Assembly: GCA_945861565.1 (NCBI GenBank)
Contig: CAMAUY010000032.1
Coordinates: 1 to 44,273 of the forward strand
DNA from: Akkermansia muciniphila
GTDB lineage: Bacteria; Verrucomicrobiota; Verrucomicrobiia; Limisphaerales; UBA9464
DNA length: 44,273 nt
Direction: 5' to 3'
Shown: piece after piece, positions 34,425 to 41,821 of the stretch
Position numbering within the stretch: the first letter of the stretch is position 1
Layout: each line of letters begins with the position of its first letter
Translations under genes and position numbers: made by a program
Notes under the pieces: model-generated
The model's input: the letters and a program-made list of their open reading frames with translations, nothing else
Database searches by the model: none
What the model was told of the DNA's origin: nothing

Positions 34425-36470
34425 TTACTCCCGGACCGCAGCGGTAATCAATTCGAGGACCCGGCGCAGGCCATCGTCGCCGGCGAGGCTGCCTTCCTGG
34501 AATGGCGTCCGCGGAATCGGCTTCCAATCGTCGCGTGAGACATCGAGGTCGGCGGGTTGGGGAATGCGGGTGAGCGCGGGGTCGTATTGCCCCTGACTTC
34601 CTCCCAGTTTGTAGATGACGAGATCGAGAGACGGGATGACGAAGAGTCCGAATCCGCCCGCGCCGGATTTATAGAAAGCGTCCCGTGGTGCTCCCGCCAC
34701 GTGTCCATCGGCGTTGTGCTCGAACTGGAGGGAGAACGGCGTGTGGGTGTTATAGGGTGAGAAGCGGTTGCATTGGGCGATGTAGTCGGCGGGGACGAGT
34801 TGTTGGGTTCCCCATTTCCCTTCGCGAAGGAGGCAGTAACCGAATCGCAGCGCATCGGTGGCATGAACGGAGATGCTGCCGGCGCCATTGGCCTCCGGCA
34901 GGGTGTAATCGCCACGATAGAGGCAGTAATTCCAGGCACCCCAGCCCATGGGTTTGGCGAGACGTTCCTCGATGTATTCCTTCAACCCCATCCCTGTGAT
35001 CCCGCGCAGGACGATCGAGGCGATATGGGGTGCGGGCGACGAGTACGAGTAGCCGGCCCCGGCGTTGGTCCAGAGCGGAACGCGGAGCGAGGACATGTCC
35101 AGATCGCGGACATTTTGCCCGGGCACCGGCTTTAAGGCAAAGGCCTTGCCATGGACCACGGCGGTTGGCGCGCCGCCCTCGCCCCAGTAACCCGCCGTCA
35201 TGCACAGGAGTTGACCGAGGGAAATGTCGGCCTTGCGCGGGTCATCAAGTGGAAACGCCTGGGGCAGGTATTCTTGGGTGAAGACCGGCGTAGCGAGCCC
35301 CTTCGGAATTTTGTCGCGAAATTCGTTGAGCATGATTCCGCAGGCGATGCTGGTATACGCCTTCCCGGTCGAGGCCATGTCCGGATTGGCGTTGCGGTGG
35401 GCACGGCCGAAGTATCGTTCGTAGACGAGATACCCATGACGGAGGACCAGCAGGCCGCCATTTTGAGTGCCGCGTTGGGTGACCTCAAAGGCCTGGTCGA
35501 GCTTGGCCACATCGATGCCCGCCTTGTTCCGGATCGAGACGGCGTCTGTCAACTTCCGCCAGCCGCCGGCGTCGTCCGGCGGCGGGAAATAGCTGGATGC
35601 GGCACCGGCGCGCGCTCGGCCGATGGCGAAGTCCACGAGAGCATGGGATTGAAAGTAGCCTGGATAAAAACTATGACCCTGGCCTTTCAAAACAATGAGA
35701 CTTACGAGGGACTCCGCGCCGGCGTCTTTATATCGGCGCAAAACTTCCGCCGAGTTGTTCTGCAAGGGCACGACCGTATCGACGTCGCCATGGATTAAAG
35801 AAATTGGGATGCGCGCGTTCGCGAGAACGTCCACACGGGCGATGGGGTTCAACTCCGCCGCGCGATCGGCAAGTTGCACAGGCAACAGGTCATAGGCCGA
35901 TGCAGCGTTAGTGATGCCGGGGTAGGTCTTAAAGTCGAAGACAGGATAGATCCCAATGATTCCAGCGACGCGCCCGGGATTGGCAATCGCCCAACTGCTG
36001 ACCCAGAGACCGCCGCGGCTTCGGCCGAACAAGCACGGCTTGGCGGCGAAGCCACGGTTCGAAGTCAGTTCTGTATAGAGGGCATTGATGGCGGGGTGGC
36101 TCTTCGGACTGCCGTAGGCCTCGCCGACGTCCACACCCGCCACCGCGATTCCGGCGGCCAGAAACTGCTCATGCATCCAACGCTCGGCTTCGTCGGGGTA
36201 GCCCGGCAGGGTGGGTGCGTAAAAGATCCAAGGCTGGGGAATCGAACGTTTCTCGATGGGCGGCAGAAAGACAAAGGCCGGCCGGCCGATCACGGTGAAG
36301 TTCTCCCCGGGCAGGACGAGTTTGGGAGGCGGTCCCGAGCGCGGTGCCGCGGCGGGTGAACTCGGCGCCGCGGCAGCGCAGACGGCGTTTTCAGGGATGG
36401 CCGAAACCATGACGGCCGTGAGGAGCGCGCAGAAGAACGGGCTGCGGATCGGAATCAAACGGGAGAACAT
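34425..36470 (-). CDS. Secreted alpha/beta hydrolase fused to a beta-lactamase-like domain
   Basis: 681 residues from ATG 36468-36470; the frame is open 36 codons more, but the signal peptide (MFSRLIPIRSPFFCALLTAV) begins here. N-terminal half: a dienelactone-hydrolase-like fold with nucleophile Ser151 in LFGRSRGGLWV, the Asp region HGDVDTVVPL and His in LKGQGHSFYPG. C-terminal half (about 325-660): a class C beta-lactamase/serine-hydrolase-like fold with S-x-x-K at Ser367-Lys370 (MASTGKAYTS) and a Y-S-x-S in place of Y-x-N. Two different serine hydrolases in one exported chain suggest sequential cleavage of an ester-decorated substrate, but no substrate can be named. Confidence 0.85.
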   Translation of the reverse strand: MFSRLIPIRSPFFCALLTAVMVSAIPENAVCAAAAPSSPAAAPRSGPPPKLVLPGENFTVIGRPAFVFLPPIEKRSIPQPWIFYAPTLPGYPDEAERWMHEQFLAAGIAVAGVDVGEAYGSPKSHPAINALYTELTSNRGFAAKPCLFGRSRGGLWVSSWAIANPGRVAGIIGIYPVFDFKTYPGITNAASAYDLLPVQLADRAAELNPIARVDVLANARIPISLIHGDVDTVVPLQNNSAEVLRRYKDAGAESLVSLIVLKGQGHSFYPGYFQSHALVDFAIGRARAGAASSYFPPPDDAGGWRKLTDAVSIRNKAGIDVAKLDQAFEVTQRGTQNGGLLVLRHGYLVYERYFGRAHRNANPDMASTGKAYTSIACGIMLNEFRDKIPKGLATPVFTQEYLPQAFPLDDPRKADISLGQLLCMTAGYWGEGGAPTAVVHGKAFALKPVPGQNVRDLDMSSLRVPLWTNAGAGYSYSSPAPHIASIVLRGITGMGLKEYIEERLAKPMGWGAWNYCLYRGDYTLPEANGAGSISVHATDALRFGYCLLREGKWGTQQLVPADYIAQCNRFSPYNTHTPFSLQFEHNADGHVAGAPRDAFYKSGAGGFGLFVIPSLDLVIYKLGGSQGQYDPALTRIPQPADLDVSRDDWKPIPRTPFQEGSLAGDDGLRRVLELITAAVRE

Positions 36471-36522
36471 GGCGAGTGAGATATCGCATCCGCCTGACGA
36501 GCGCACGCACCTTTCGAGGTCG

Positions 36523-36705
36523 GGGCTCCTCACGGTGCATCCCGATGTTGTTGGTAGAGGGTTGTCGCGCTGCGACAACCCCGCCTGCGTCCAACGGGCG
36601 GACAGGGCCGTTGCGCGGTTCGTGCCGCGCCTGAACGGCGCGGGGACGCCGCAGCGCGGCGTCCGCTACCTTCTCCAACAACTTCGGGATACACGGGCTC
36701 CTCAC
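36523..36705. repeat. Palindrome-rich non-coding element with 11-bp flanking repeats
   Basis: The element is bounded by a direct repeat GGGCTCCTCAC (36523-36533 and 36695-36705). Inside it lies an outer inverted repeat, ATCCCGATGTTGTTGG (36539-36554) against CCAACAACTTCGGGAT (36675-36690), 15 of 16 pairs. Within that are three separate hairpins: 36559-36581 (10-bp stem GGGTTGTCGC, 3-nt loop), 36607-36639 (12-bp stem with a 3-nt bulge) and 36644-36664 (9-bp stem GGACGCCGC, loop AGC). It is not translated in any convincing frame. It looks like a four-way folded mobile or structured element, possibly a MITE- or REP-like repeat; copies elsewhere in the genome cannot be checked here. Confidence 0.65.
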
Positions 36706-36918
36706 TCGCGCTCGGGTGCAGAACAAAAATCTGCACGCCTGTTAGAATCACCTCCAGTACGCCTGCAAACGGGTCGATGCTTTGGTCGGGCTCTCCTGAG
36801 CCGGAACCACGCGGCAGGAGTCTCGCGCGAAGTCGCGAAACCGGGAGGCAAGGCAATCTCGGGAAGCCACTTCGGCGTGGACGGGACGCACGAAAGGGTG
36901 CCTCGTCGGCGGTTTTGC
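36706..36918. other. Leader between the palindromic element and tyrA
   Basis: No gene. It holds more small inverted repeats: GTGCAGA-ACAAAAA-TCTGCAC (36716-36736), GGCTC-TCCT-GAGCC (36789-36802) and TCGCG-CGAAGT-CGCGA in the 36821-36838 part. The frame of tyrA stays open through here and back over the hydrolase, but that part shows no protein family and I do not call it coding. It probably contains the operon promoter, which I could not place. Confidence 0.4.
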
Positions 36919-37827
36919 ATGGTGCCGGAATCGGAGCTTGGGCTTAATCACGCCGTGCAGTTTCAACGTGTCACCTTGATCGGCGTGGGGCTCCTGGGAG
37001 GATCCTTGGGATTGGCTCTGCGTCGACAATATCCCGCCGTCGTCATTACGGGTGTTGTTCGCCGGCCGGAAGCCCGGTTGGAGGCGCTGCATCTTGGGAT
37101 TGTGCACACGGCGACGACGGATGCCGCGAGTGGGGTCCGCGATGCGGATCTGATCGTGTTCTGTACGCCGGTCGGCCAGATGCAGGCGCTGGCCGAGCAG
37201 ATTTTACCCCATGTTCGGCCTGGAGCGGTGATCACGGATGTGGGGAGCACCAAAGCGGACGTGGTACGCGATCTGGAAACGGTCTGTACGACGCGAGGCG
37301 TTCATTTTGTGGGAGGGCATCCGATGGCCGGCGGGGAACAGATGGGGATGAGTGCGGCCCGGGCCGATCTGTTTGAAGGGGCCATCTGTGTGGTCACACC
37401 GACCGCTCAGAGCAACCGGGAGGCCGTGGTCTCCGTGTCCGATCTCTGGCGATCGTTCGGGAGTCGAGTCTTTGCATTGGATCCGGCCCGGCACGACGCG
37501 GTGGTGGGGCGATCGAGTCACTTGCCCCATATCGCCGCGGCGGCCCTGGCTGGGTTGATATTATCTCCAGACGCCCCCCCCGAGCAGGCAAGTCTGTGCT
37601 CGAGCGGATTCCGGGATACCACACGAATCGCCAGCGGTTCGCCGGAGATGTGGCGGGACATCTTGCTTGCAAATCGCGGAGCGGTTGCCAGGGCGATTCA
37701 GGATCTCATGGATGAGCTTGCCCAAGTGCAATCGGCGGTGGCGTTGGGCGATGGCGAACGGTTGGAGGCATTTTTTGCGACGGCGAAAGAGCGCCGAGAT
37801 CGGTGGCTGTCCCAGCATCCGGGCTAA
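36919..37827 (+). CDS. tyrA: Prephenate dehydrogenase
   Basis: 302 residues. It makes 4-hydroxyphenylpyruvate from prephenate with NAD(P)+, the tyrosine branch. A Rossmann fold begins at GVGLLGGSLGLAL (22-34); family motifs are LIVFCTPVGQM, ITDVGSTKADVV, FVGGHPMAGGEQMGMSAARADLFEGA and SSHLPHIAAAALAG. No ACT or chorismate-mutase domain is attached. Start ATG 36919 gives a normal length; GTG 36955 is an alternative nearer to the fold. No clear ribosome-binding site is seen. It heads the operon with aroA, cmk and the TIGR03790 gene. Confidence 0.93.
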   Translation: MVPESELGLNHAVQFQRVTLIGVGLLGGSLGLALRRQYPAVVITGVVRRPEARLEALHLGIVHTATTDAASGVRDADLIVFCTPVGQMQALAEQILPHVRPGAVITDVGSTKADVVRDLETVCTTRGVHFVGGHPMAGGEQMGMSAARADLFEGAICVVTPTAQSNREAVVSVSDLWRSFGSRVFALDPARHDAVVGRSSHLPHIAAAALAGLILSPDAPPEQASLCSSGFRDTTRIASGSPEMWRDILLANRGAVARAIQDLMDELAQVQSAVALGDGERLEAFFATAKERRDRWLSQHPG

Positions 37828-37829
37828 TC

Positions 37830-37845
37830 GCGGTCCGGGGACCGC
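37830..37845 (+). other. Small hairpin after tyrA
   Basis: GCGGTC-CGGG-GACCGC is a 6-bp stem two nucleotides after the tyrA stop codon. No T-run follows, so it is not a normal terminator. It may stabilise or weakly attenuate the operon mRNA. Confidence 0.35.
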
Positions 37846-37913
37846 CTTGGGTCGTGGCAATTCCTGCACTTCGTTCTTCAACCGCCCCTCGATGATCGGC
37901 ACCCTCTCCCGTC

Positions 37914-39188
37914 GTGTTGCCGGAGATAATCGAAATTGTTCCGCCGAGTGATTCGGTGGCGGCCGTGATAACGGTCCCGGGTTCAAAAAGTATTACCAAC
38001 CGCGCCCTCGTGCTGGCCGCGCTCGGGGATGGGTGCACGACATTGGAGGGAGCTCTTTGGAGCGAGGACACCCAGGTGATGGTTGAGTGCCTCGGCCGGC
38101 TGGGATTCGACGTGGCGGTCGAGTTGGATGCAGCGGAGCCCGGGAACCGCCAGATTCGAGTGCAGGGCCGGGGTGGCCTCATTCCTCGGGCGGGGACAGC
38201 CTCGTCGCCGCTGGAGTTATTCGTGGGCAATGCCGGCACCGCCGCTCGGTTTCTGGCCGCGATGGTGTGTTTGGGCAAGGGAGTCTACCGGTTGCAAGGT
38301 GTTCCGAGGATGCATGAGCGCCCGCAGGGAGCTCTTTTTTGCACACTGCGGGAGTTGGGATACCGCTTGGAGGCTCCGGGCGACCGACTGCCCGCGGTCA
38401 TTCATGGCGACGGACCGTGGCATCCGGGACGCGTCCGAGTGGACATTGGAGAAAGTTCTCAATTCGCGTCGGCACTCTTATTAAGCGCGCGGACCGCAGG
38501 CTGGGAGGTGGGCATCGCCGATTCGGGAGGTGAGGAGGAAGCGCCGTACGTCCGCATGACCGAGCGGTTGGTGGATGTATTTCCGCGCCAGGGCGGGAGT
38601 TTTCTGATCGAGCCGGATGCATCGAGCGGAAGCTATTTTTGGGCGGCGAATTGGTTGCTGCGCACGGGGTCGGGAAGCGTCTCCGTTCGGGGTTGGCCGC
38701 AGTCGGGATGGCAGATTGACGCAGAATTCCCGCATTACCTGCCGTTGCCGGCGGTTACCTCGCGGGAATTGCATCTGGGTGACAGCATCATGACGGCGAT
38801 TGTCCTGGGGCCGCTGGCTGGGAGGCCGGTTCGGTTTATTGATTTGGGCCGATTACGAGTTCAGGAATGCGAGCGGGTGATGGCGCTCCGGACGGAGTTG
38901 GGCAAGTGTGGCGGGGTGGTACGAGAAGAGCAGGACACCCTGTGGATCGAGCCGTCGACTTTGCACGGAGCCGAGATCGAGACCTACAACGACCATCGGA
39001 TTGCGATGTGTTTCGCGACCTTGGGCTTGAAAATTCCCGGGATGAAACTCAGAAATCCAGGGTGCGTCCGGAAGACATTCCCGAATTTTTTTCAGAAACT
39101 CGCAGGACCGGCCCCGGGCGGGCTCGGGGTGACGATTCTGGACGGGGCCGGACACCCGCTCGCCGGGGAGGCGTTGTTCGCCGGTTGA
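37914..39188 (+). CDS. aroA: 3-phosphoshikimate 1-carboxyvinyltransferase (EPSP synthase)
   Basis: 424 residues; adds the enolpyruvyl group of PEP to shikimate-3-phosphate. Motifs: PGSKSITNR (22-30, with Lys25 for substrate binding), LFVGNAGTAARFLAA, Asp290 in GDSIMTAI, Asn359-Asp360-His361-Arg362 in YNDHRIAMCFA, and Lys387 in VRKTFPNFF. All of these match the family, so it should be active. The start is GTG 37914, 86 nt after tyrA. Its stop codon overlaps the start of cmk. Position with tyrA groups aromatic amino-acid synthesis genes. Confidence 0.95.
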   Translation: MLPEIIEIVPPSDSVAAVITVPGSKSITNRALVLAALGDGCTTLEGALWSEDTQVMVECLGRLGFDVAVELDAAEPGNRQIRVQGRGGLIPRAGTASSPLELFVGNAGTAARFLAAMVCLGKGVYRLQGVPRMHERPQGALFCTLRELGYRLEAPGDRLPAVIHGDGPWHPGRVRVDIGESSQFASALLLSARTAGWEVGIADSGGEEEAPYVRMTERLVDVFPRQGGSFLIEPDASSGSYFWAANWLLRTGSGSVSVRGWPQSGWQIDAEFPHYLPLPAVTSRELHLGDSIMTAIVLGPLAGRPVRFIDLGRLRVQECERVMALRTELGKCGGVVREEQDTLWIEPSTLHGAEIETYNDHRIAMCFATLGLKIPGMKLRNPGCVRKTFPNFFQKLAGPAPGGLGVTILDGAGHPLAGEALFAG

Positions 39189-39880
39189 TCCAGAACTCGA
39201 ATGGCTTCGCGCCGGGACCGCCGCCTCGTGCTGCATCGGTTCGAGTCATTGCCATCGATGGTCCGAGTGCGAGCGGCAAGAGCACGTTAGCGCGAATGTT
39301 GGCGGCTGAACTTGGCTGGGCGTACGTGGACACGGGGGCGATGTATCGTACCTTCGCGTGGTGGTGTGTGGCGCTTGGCCTTGATGTTTCGGATGAACGG
39401 CGGGTGGCGGCTGAAATATCGCGGTGGCCCACGCGTCTCCTGTGTACCGACGGGCAGGTGCAACTGCTGGTAAATGGATACCTTCCTCAAAACGAAATGC
39501 GAACCCAAGCCACAACCGAGGCGGCCTCAAAAATCGCTGTCCATTCGCGGGTCCGACGGTGGATGGTCGCGCGTCAGCGGGATTGCGTTCGTTTCGGTGC
39601 GCTCGTGGTCGAGGGCAGGGATATTGGCACGCGGGTTTTTCCGGAGGCCGAGTGGAAGTTTTTCATCGAAGCCTCGATCGAAGCCCGACGGGATCGGCGA
39701 GGGGGACCTTCCGCCGGTGCGGATCTGGCGGGGCGGGACCGTCGGGACAGCCAACGGCGGGGGGATCCTCTCATGCCGGCCCTGGGTGCTATCCGCATCG
39801 ACAATAGCGCCGAAACGCCCGGGCAAACTCTGGAACGTCTACTGAAGTTCGTGCGGAGTTCACCGGAGGCGCCGCGATGA
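39185..39880 (+). CDS. cmk: Cytidylate kinase
   Basis: 231 residues from TTG 39185, which overlaps the aroA stop (TTGA); no ATG exists in this frame before the P-loop. GGGGAGG lies 13 nt upstream. The P-loop is GPSASGKST (26-34), followed by YVDTGAMYRTFAWWC and LVVEGRDIGTRVFPEA, the family signature. The kinase makes CDP/dCDP from CMP/dCMP. The segment after EARRDRR is about 11 residues shorter than usual before the R-D-x-x-D motif (GRDRRDSQRR), so the lid region is trimmed. It ends with an ATGA overlap into the next gene. aroA-cmk adjacency is common in bacteria. Confidence 0.9.
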   Translation: MIQNSNGFAPGPPPRAASVRVIAIDGPSASGKSTLARMLAAELGWAYVDTGAMYRTFAWWCVALGLDVSDERRVAAEISRWPTRLLCTDGQVQLLVNGYLPQNEMRTQATTEAASKIAVHSRVRRWMVARQRDCVRFGALVVEGRDIGTRVFPEAEWKFFIEASIEARRDRRGGPSAGADLAGRDRRDSQRRGDPLMPALGAIRIDNSAETPGQTLERLLKFVRSSPEAPR

Positions 39881-41553
39881 CCGGTCGGCGGCGGAGCATT
39901 CCTGCGGTTGTCGGATGGTACTGTCGTTATTTTTTGGTTTCCCTGGGGCTATGGACCGTATTGGGCAGGGCGGATCCCGGGGAAGTAGCCGTGGTGTGGA
40001 GTCGTCAGATTCCCGAGTCGCGTGCGGTGGCGCAGTACTATGCAGCGCGCCGGGGTATTCCGGAAGCGCAGTTGATCGAAATTGACGTTGCGGCGGGTGT
40101 GGCAATTTCCCGGGAGGACTATATTCAGCGAATCGAGCGCCCCGTAAAGCGCGCCTTGGAGGACCGAGGGTTGATGAAATTTGCCTCGACGCCGATTGCT
40201 GCGACCGAGACGAGTGCGGGACGAATGGCCTACCGATGCGTTGCCGCACGGATACGATACTTGGTGATGACCTGGGGAATTCCGTACCGGATCCTCGAGG
40301 ACCCCACGCGTCTGGACAAGGATTTGGTGATCCCCCCGCCGATGCGTCGGACGGACGCCTGTGTGGACAATGAGCTGTGTCTCCTGCCGATTCTGGGTCA
40401 GGTCAGTCTGACTGGAGTCGTGATCAACCGGTTCTGTTACAATGCCACCAACGCGGCCGTGCTCAGTCCGATCAACAGCGTATTGATGGTGACCCGTCTC
40501 GACGGGCCTTCTCCGGCGATCGCGATGGGGTTGGTCGACAAGGCGATGCTGGCGGAGCGGGACGGTCTCGTGGGGCGTGCCTATTTTGACCTTCGAGGAA
40601 TCACGAGCGGTGACTACCTGCTCGGCGATCAGTTCATGACCAATGGATACCGATTTTGCCGCCTGGGTGGCTTTGAAACGGTGATCGATCATCGGCCCGA
40701 GGTGTTTCCCATTACATTTCCAATGAGCGATATAGCGGTGTATGCCGGATGGTATACATCGAATAACGAGGGCGTGTTTGCGCGACCGGAGGTCGAATTT
40801 CGCCCTGGGGCGATTGCGTATCATTTGCACTCCTATAGTGGGGAGTCGATCCGGAATACCAATATCAACTGGGTGGGACCGCTCTTGGGCAGAGGAGTAA
40901 CGGCGACGATGGGCTGCGTCGCTGAGCCGTTTCTGCCGTTTACGCCGGATGTCGGGGTGTACCTGTCGCGGCTGTTCGCCGGGTGGACGTGGGGTGAGGC
41001 TGCCTATGCCTCGATGCAAGGGTTATCGTGGCAGACGATCGTGCTCGGGGATCCGTTGTACCGGCCGTTCGGGAAAGCGCCGGAAGTGCTGACCCGCGAG
41101 TTGGATGCCCGGCGAGATCCGAACTTCCCCTGGGCATTGCTGCGTCTCGTCAATTTGCAGCTGAATCGAGGAATCAATGCCCAATTGCTCATGGCGGAAC
41201 TCGAGAAGCAGCCCATGACCGCCAAAAGTTCCGTGCTCCAGGAAAAATTAGCGATGCTGCGCCGGGTCGGATCCAACGATTTGGGTGCGGTGGTGCACCT
41301 GGAACGGGCGGTGTCGCTGGAATGCTCACCCATGCAACTCCTGCGACTCCTGTTGGAACTGGGTGAGCTGCAGGCCGAGTTGGGACGAGCGGAAGACGCG
41401 TTTACCACCTATGAACGGGCCATCCGCGATTGTCCCCGCTGGATCGATCAGTTGAGTGTCCGCCGCAAACAATTGCCGTTGGCTCGCAAGCTCGGCAAGC
41501 GAATGGAAGCCGAGTTCTATGAGCGCGAAATTAAGCGACTCGAAAAGAAGTAG
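39877..41553 (+). CDS. TIGR03790 family protein
   Basis: 558 residues, last gene of the tyrA-aroA-cmk operon, overlapping cmk by 4 nt (ATGA). It has a basic N-terminus and hydrophobic segment (about 10-32), a probable signal peptide. The next ~360 residues match the TIGR03790 family: PESRAVAQYYAARRGIP, RIRYLVMTWGIPYRI, ATMGCVAEPFLPFTP, LSWQTIVLGDPLYRPF. Function is not known; family members occur in Verrucomicrobia, Myxococcales and related groups. The last ~130 residues contain TPR-like helices (LERAVSLECSPMQLLRLLLELGELQAELGRAEDAF). The role of an exported protein in an aromatic/nucleotide operon is unclear. Confidence 0.88.
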   Translation: MTGRRRSIPAVVGWYCRYFLVSLGLWTVLGRADPGEVAVVWSRQIPESRAVAQYYAARRGIPEAQLIEIDVAAGVAISREDYIQRIERPVKRALEDRGLMKFASTPIAATETSAGRMAYRCVAARIRYLVMTWGIPYRILEDPTRLDKDLVIPPPMRRTDACVDNELCLLPILGQVSLTGVVINRFCYNATNAAVLSPINSVLMVTRLDGPSPAIAMGLVDKAMLAERDGLVGRAYFDLRGITSGDYLLGDQFMTNGYRFCRLGGFETVIDHRPEVFPITFPMSDIAVYAGWYTSNNEGVFARPEVEFRPGAIAYHLHSYSGESIRNTNINWVGPLLGRGVTATMGCVAEPFLPFTPDVGVYLSRLFAGWTWGEAAYASMQGLSWQTIVLGDPLYRPFGKAPEVLTRELDARRDPNFPWALLRLVNLQLNRGINAQLLMAELEKQPMTAKSSVLQEKLAMLRRVGSNDLGAVVHLERAVSLECSPMQLLRLLLELGELQAELGRAEDAFTTYERAIRDCPRWIDQLSVRRKQLPLARKLGKRMEAEFYEREIKRLEKK

Positions 41554-41626
41554 GCGTTGAAGACGTCGCTGCTGCACCAAGCCATCACCGGAGCACTGTG
41601 AAATGAAACCGGGCCCGCCAATCCCA

Positions 41627-41805
41627 GCCCTGCAAAGGCGCAATGGGATAGCCCGGGGTGAAGCCCCGGGTAATGCGTCCCAAAATATATCCCCAGCCCT
41701 GAAAGGGCGACACCACCTCACACCCCACCGGTTTACCCACGCCAGTTGTTCCGCCCCTTCAGCGGGGAAAACATTTGGACTTCGAACCCGGGGTGAAGCC
41801 CCGGG
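41627..41805. repeat. REP-like palindrome cluster
   Basis: Between the TIGR03790 gene and the helicase are several GC-rich palindromes. CCCGGGGTGAAGCCCCGGG occurs twice, exactly, at 41652-41670 and 41787-41805 (7-bp stem, TGAAG loop). Between and before them are AGCCCTGCAAAGGCG (41627 on), CAGCCCTGAAAGGGCG (about 41694-41709) and CCGCCCCTTCAGCGGGG (about 41751-41767). The shared plan is a C/G stem with a TGAA or TTCA loop. Such repeats are scattered in many Verrucomicrobia and Planctomycetes, and may act as mRNA 3' ends or as RAYT-mobilised REPs. No transposase is nearby. Confidence 0.75.
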
Positions 41806-41821
41806 ACTGGAGCTGAGCCAA

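Noticed and set aside
36256..36918. Long N-terminal extension of tyrA
   Set aside because: The frame is open but runs antisense to the hydrolase gene and through the palindromic element; TyrA homology starts only after 36919.
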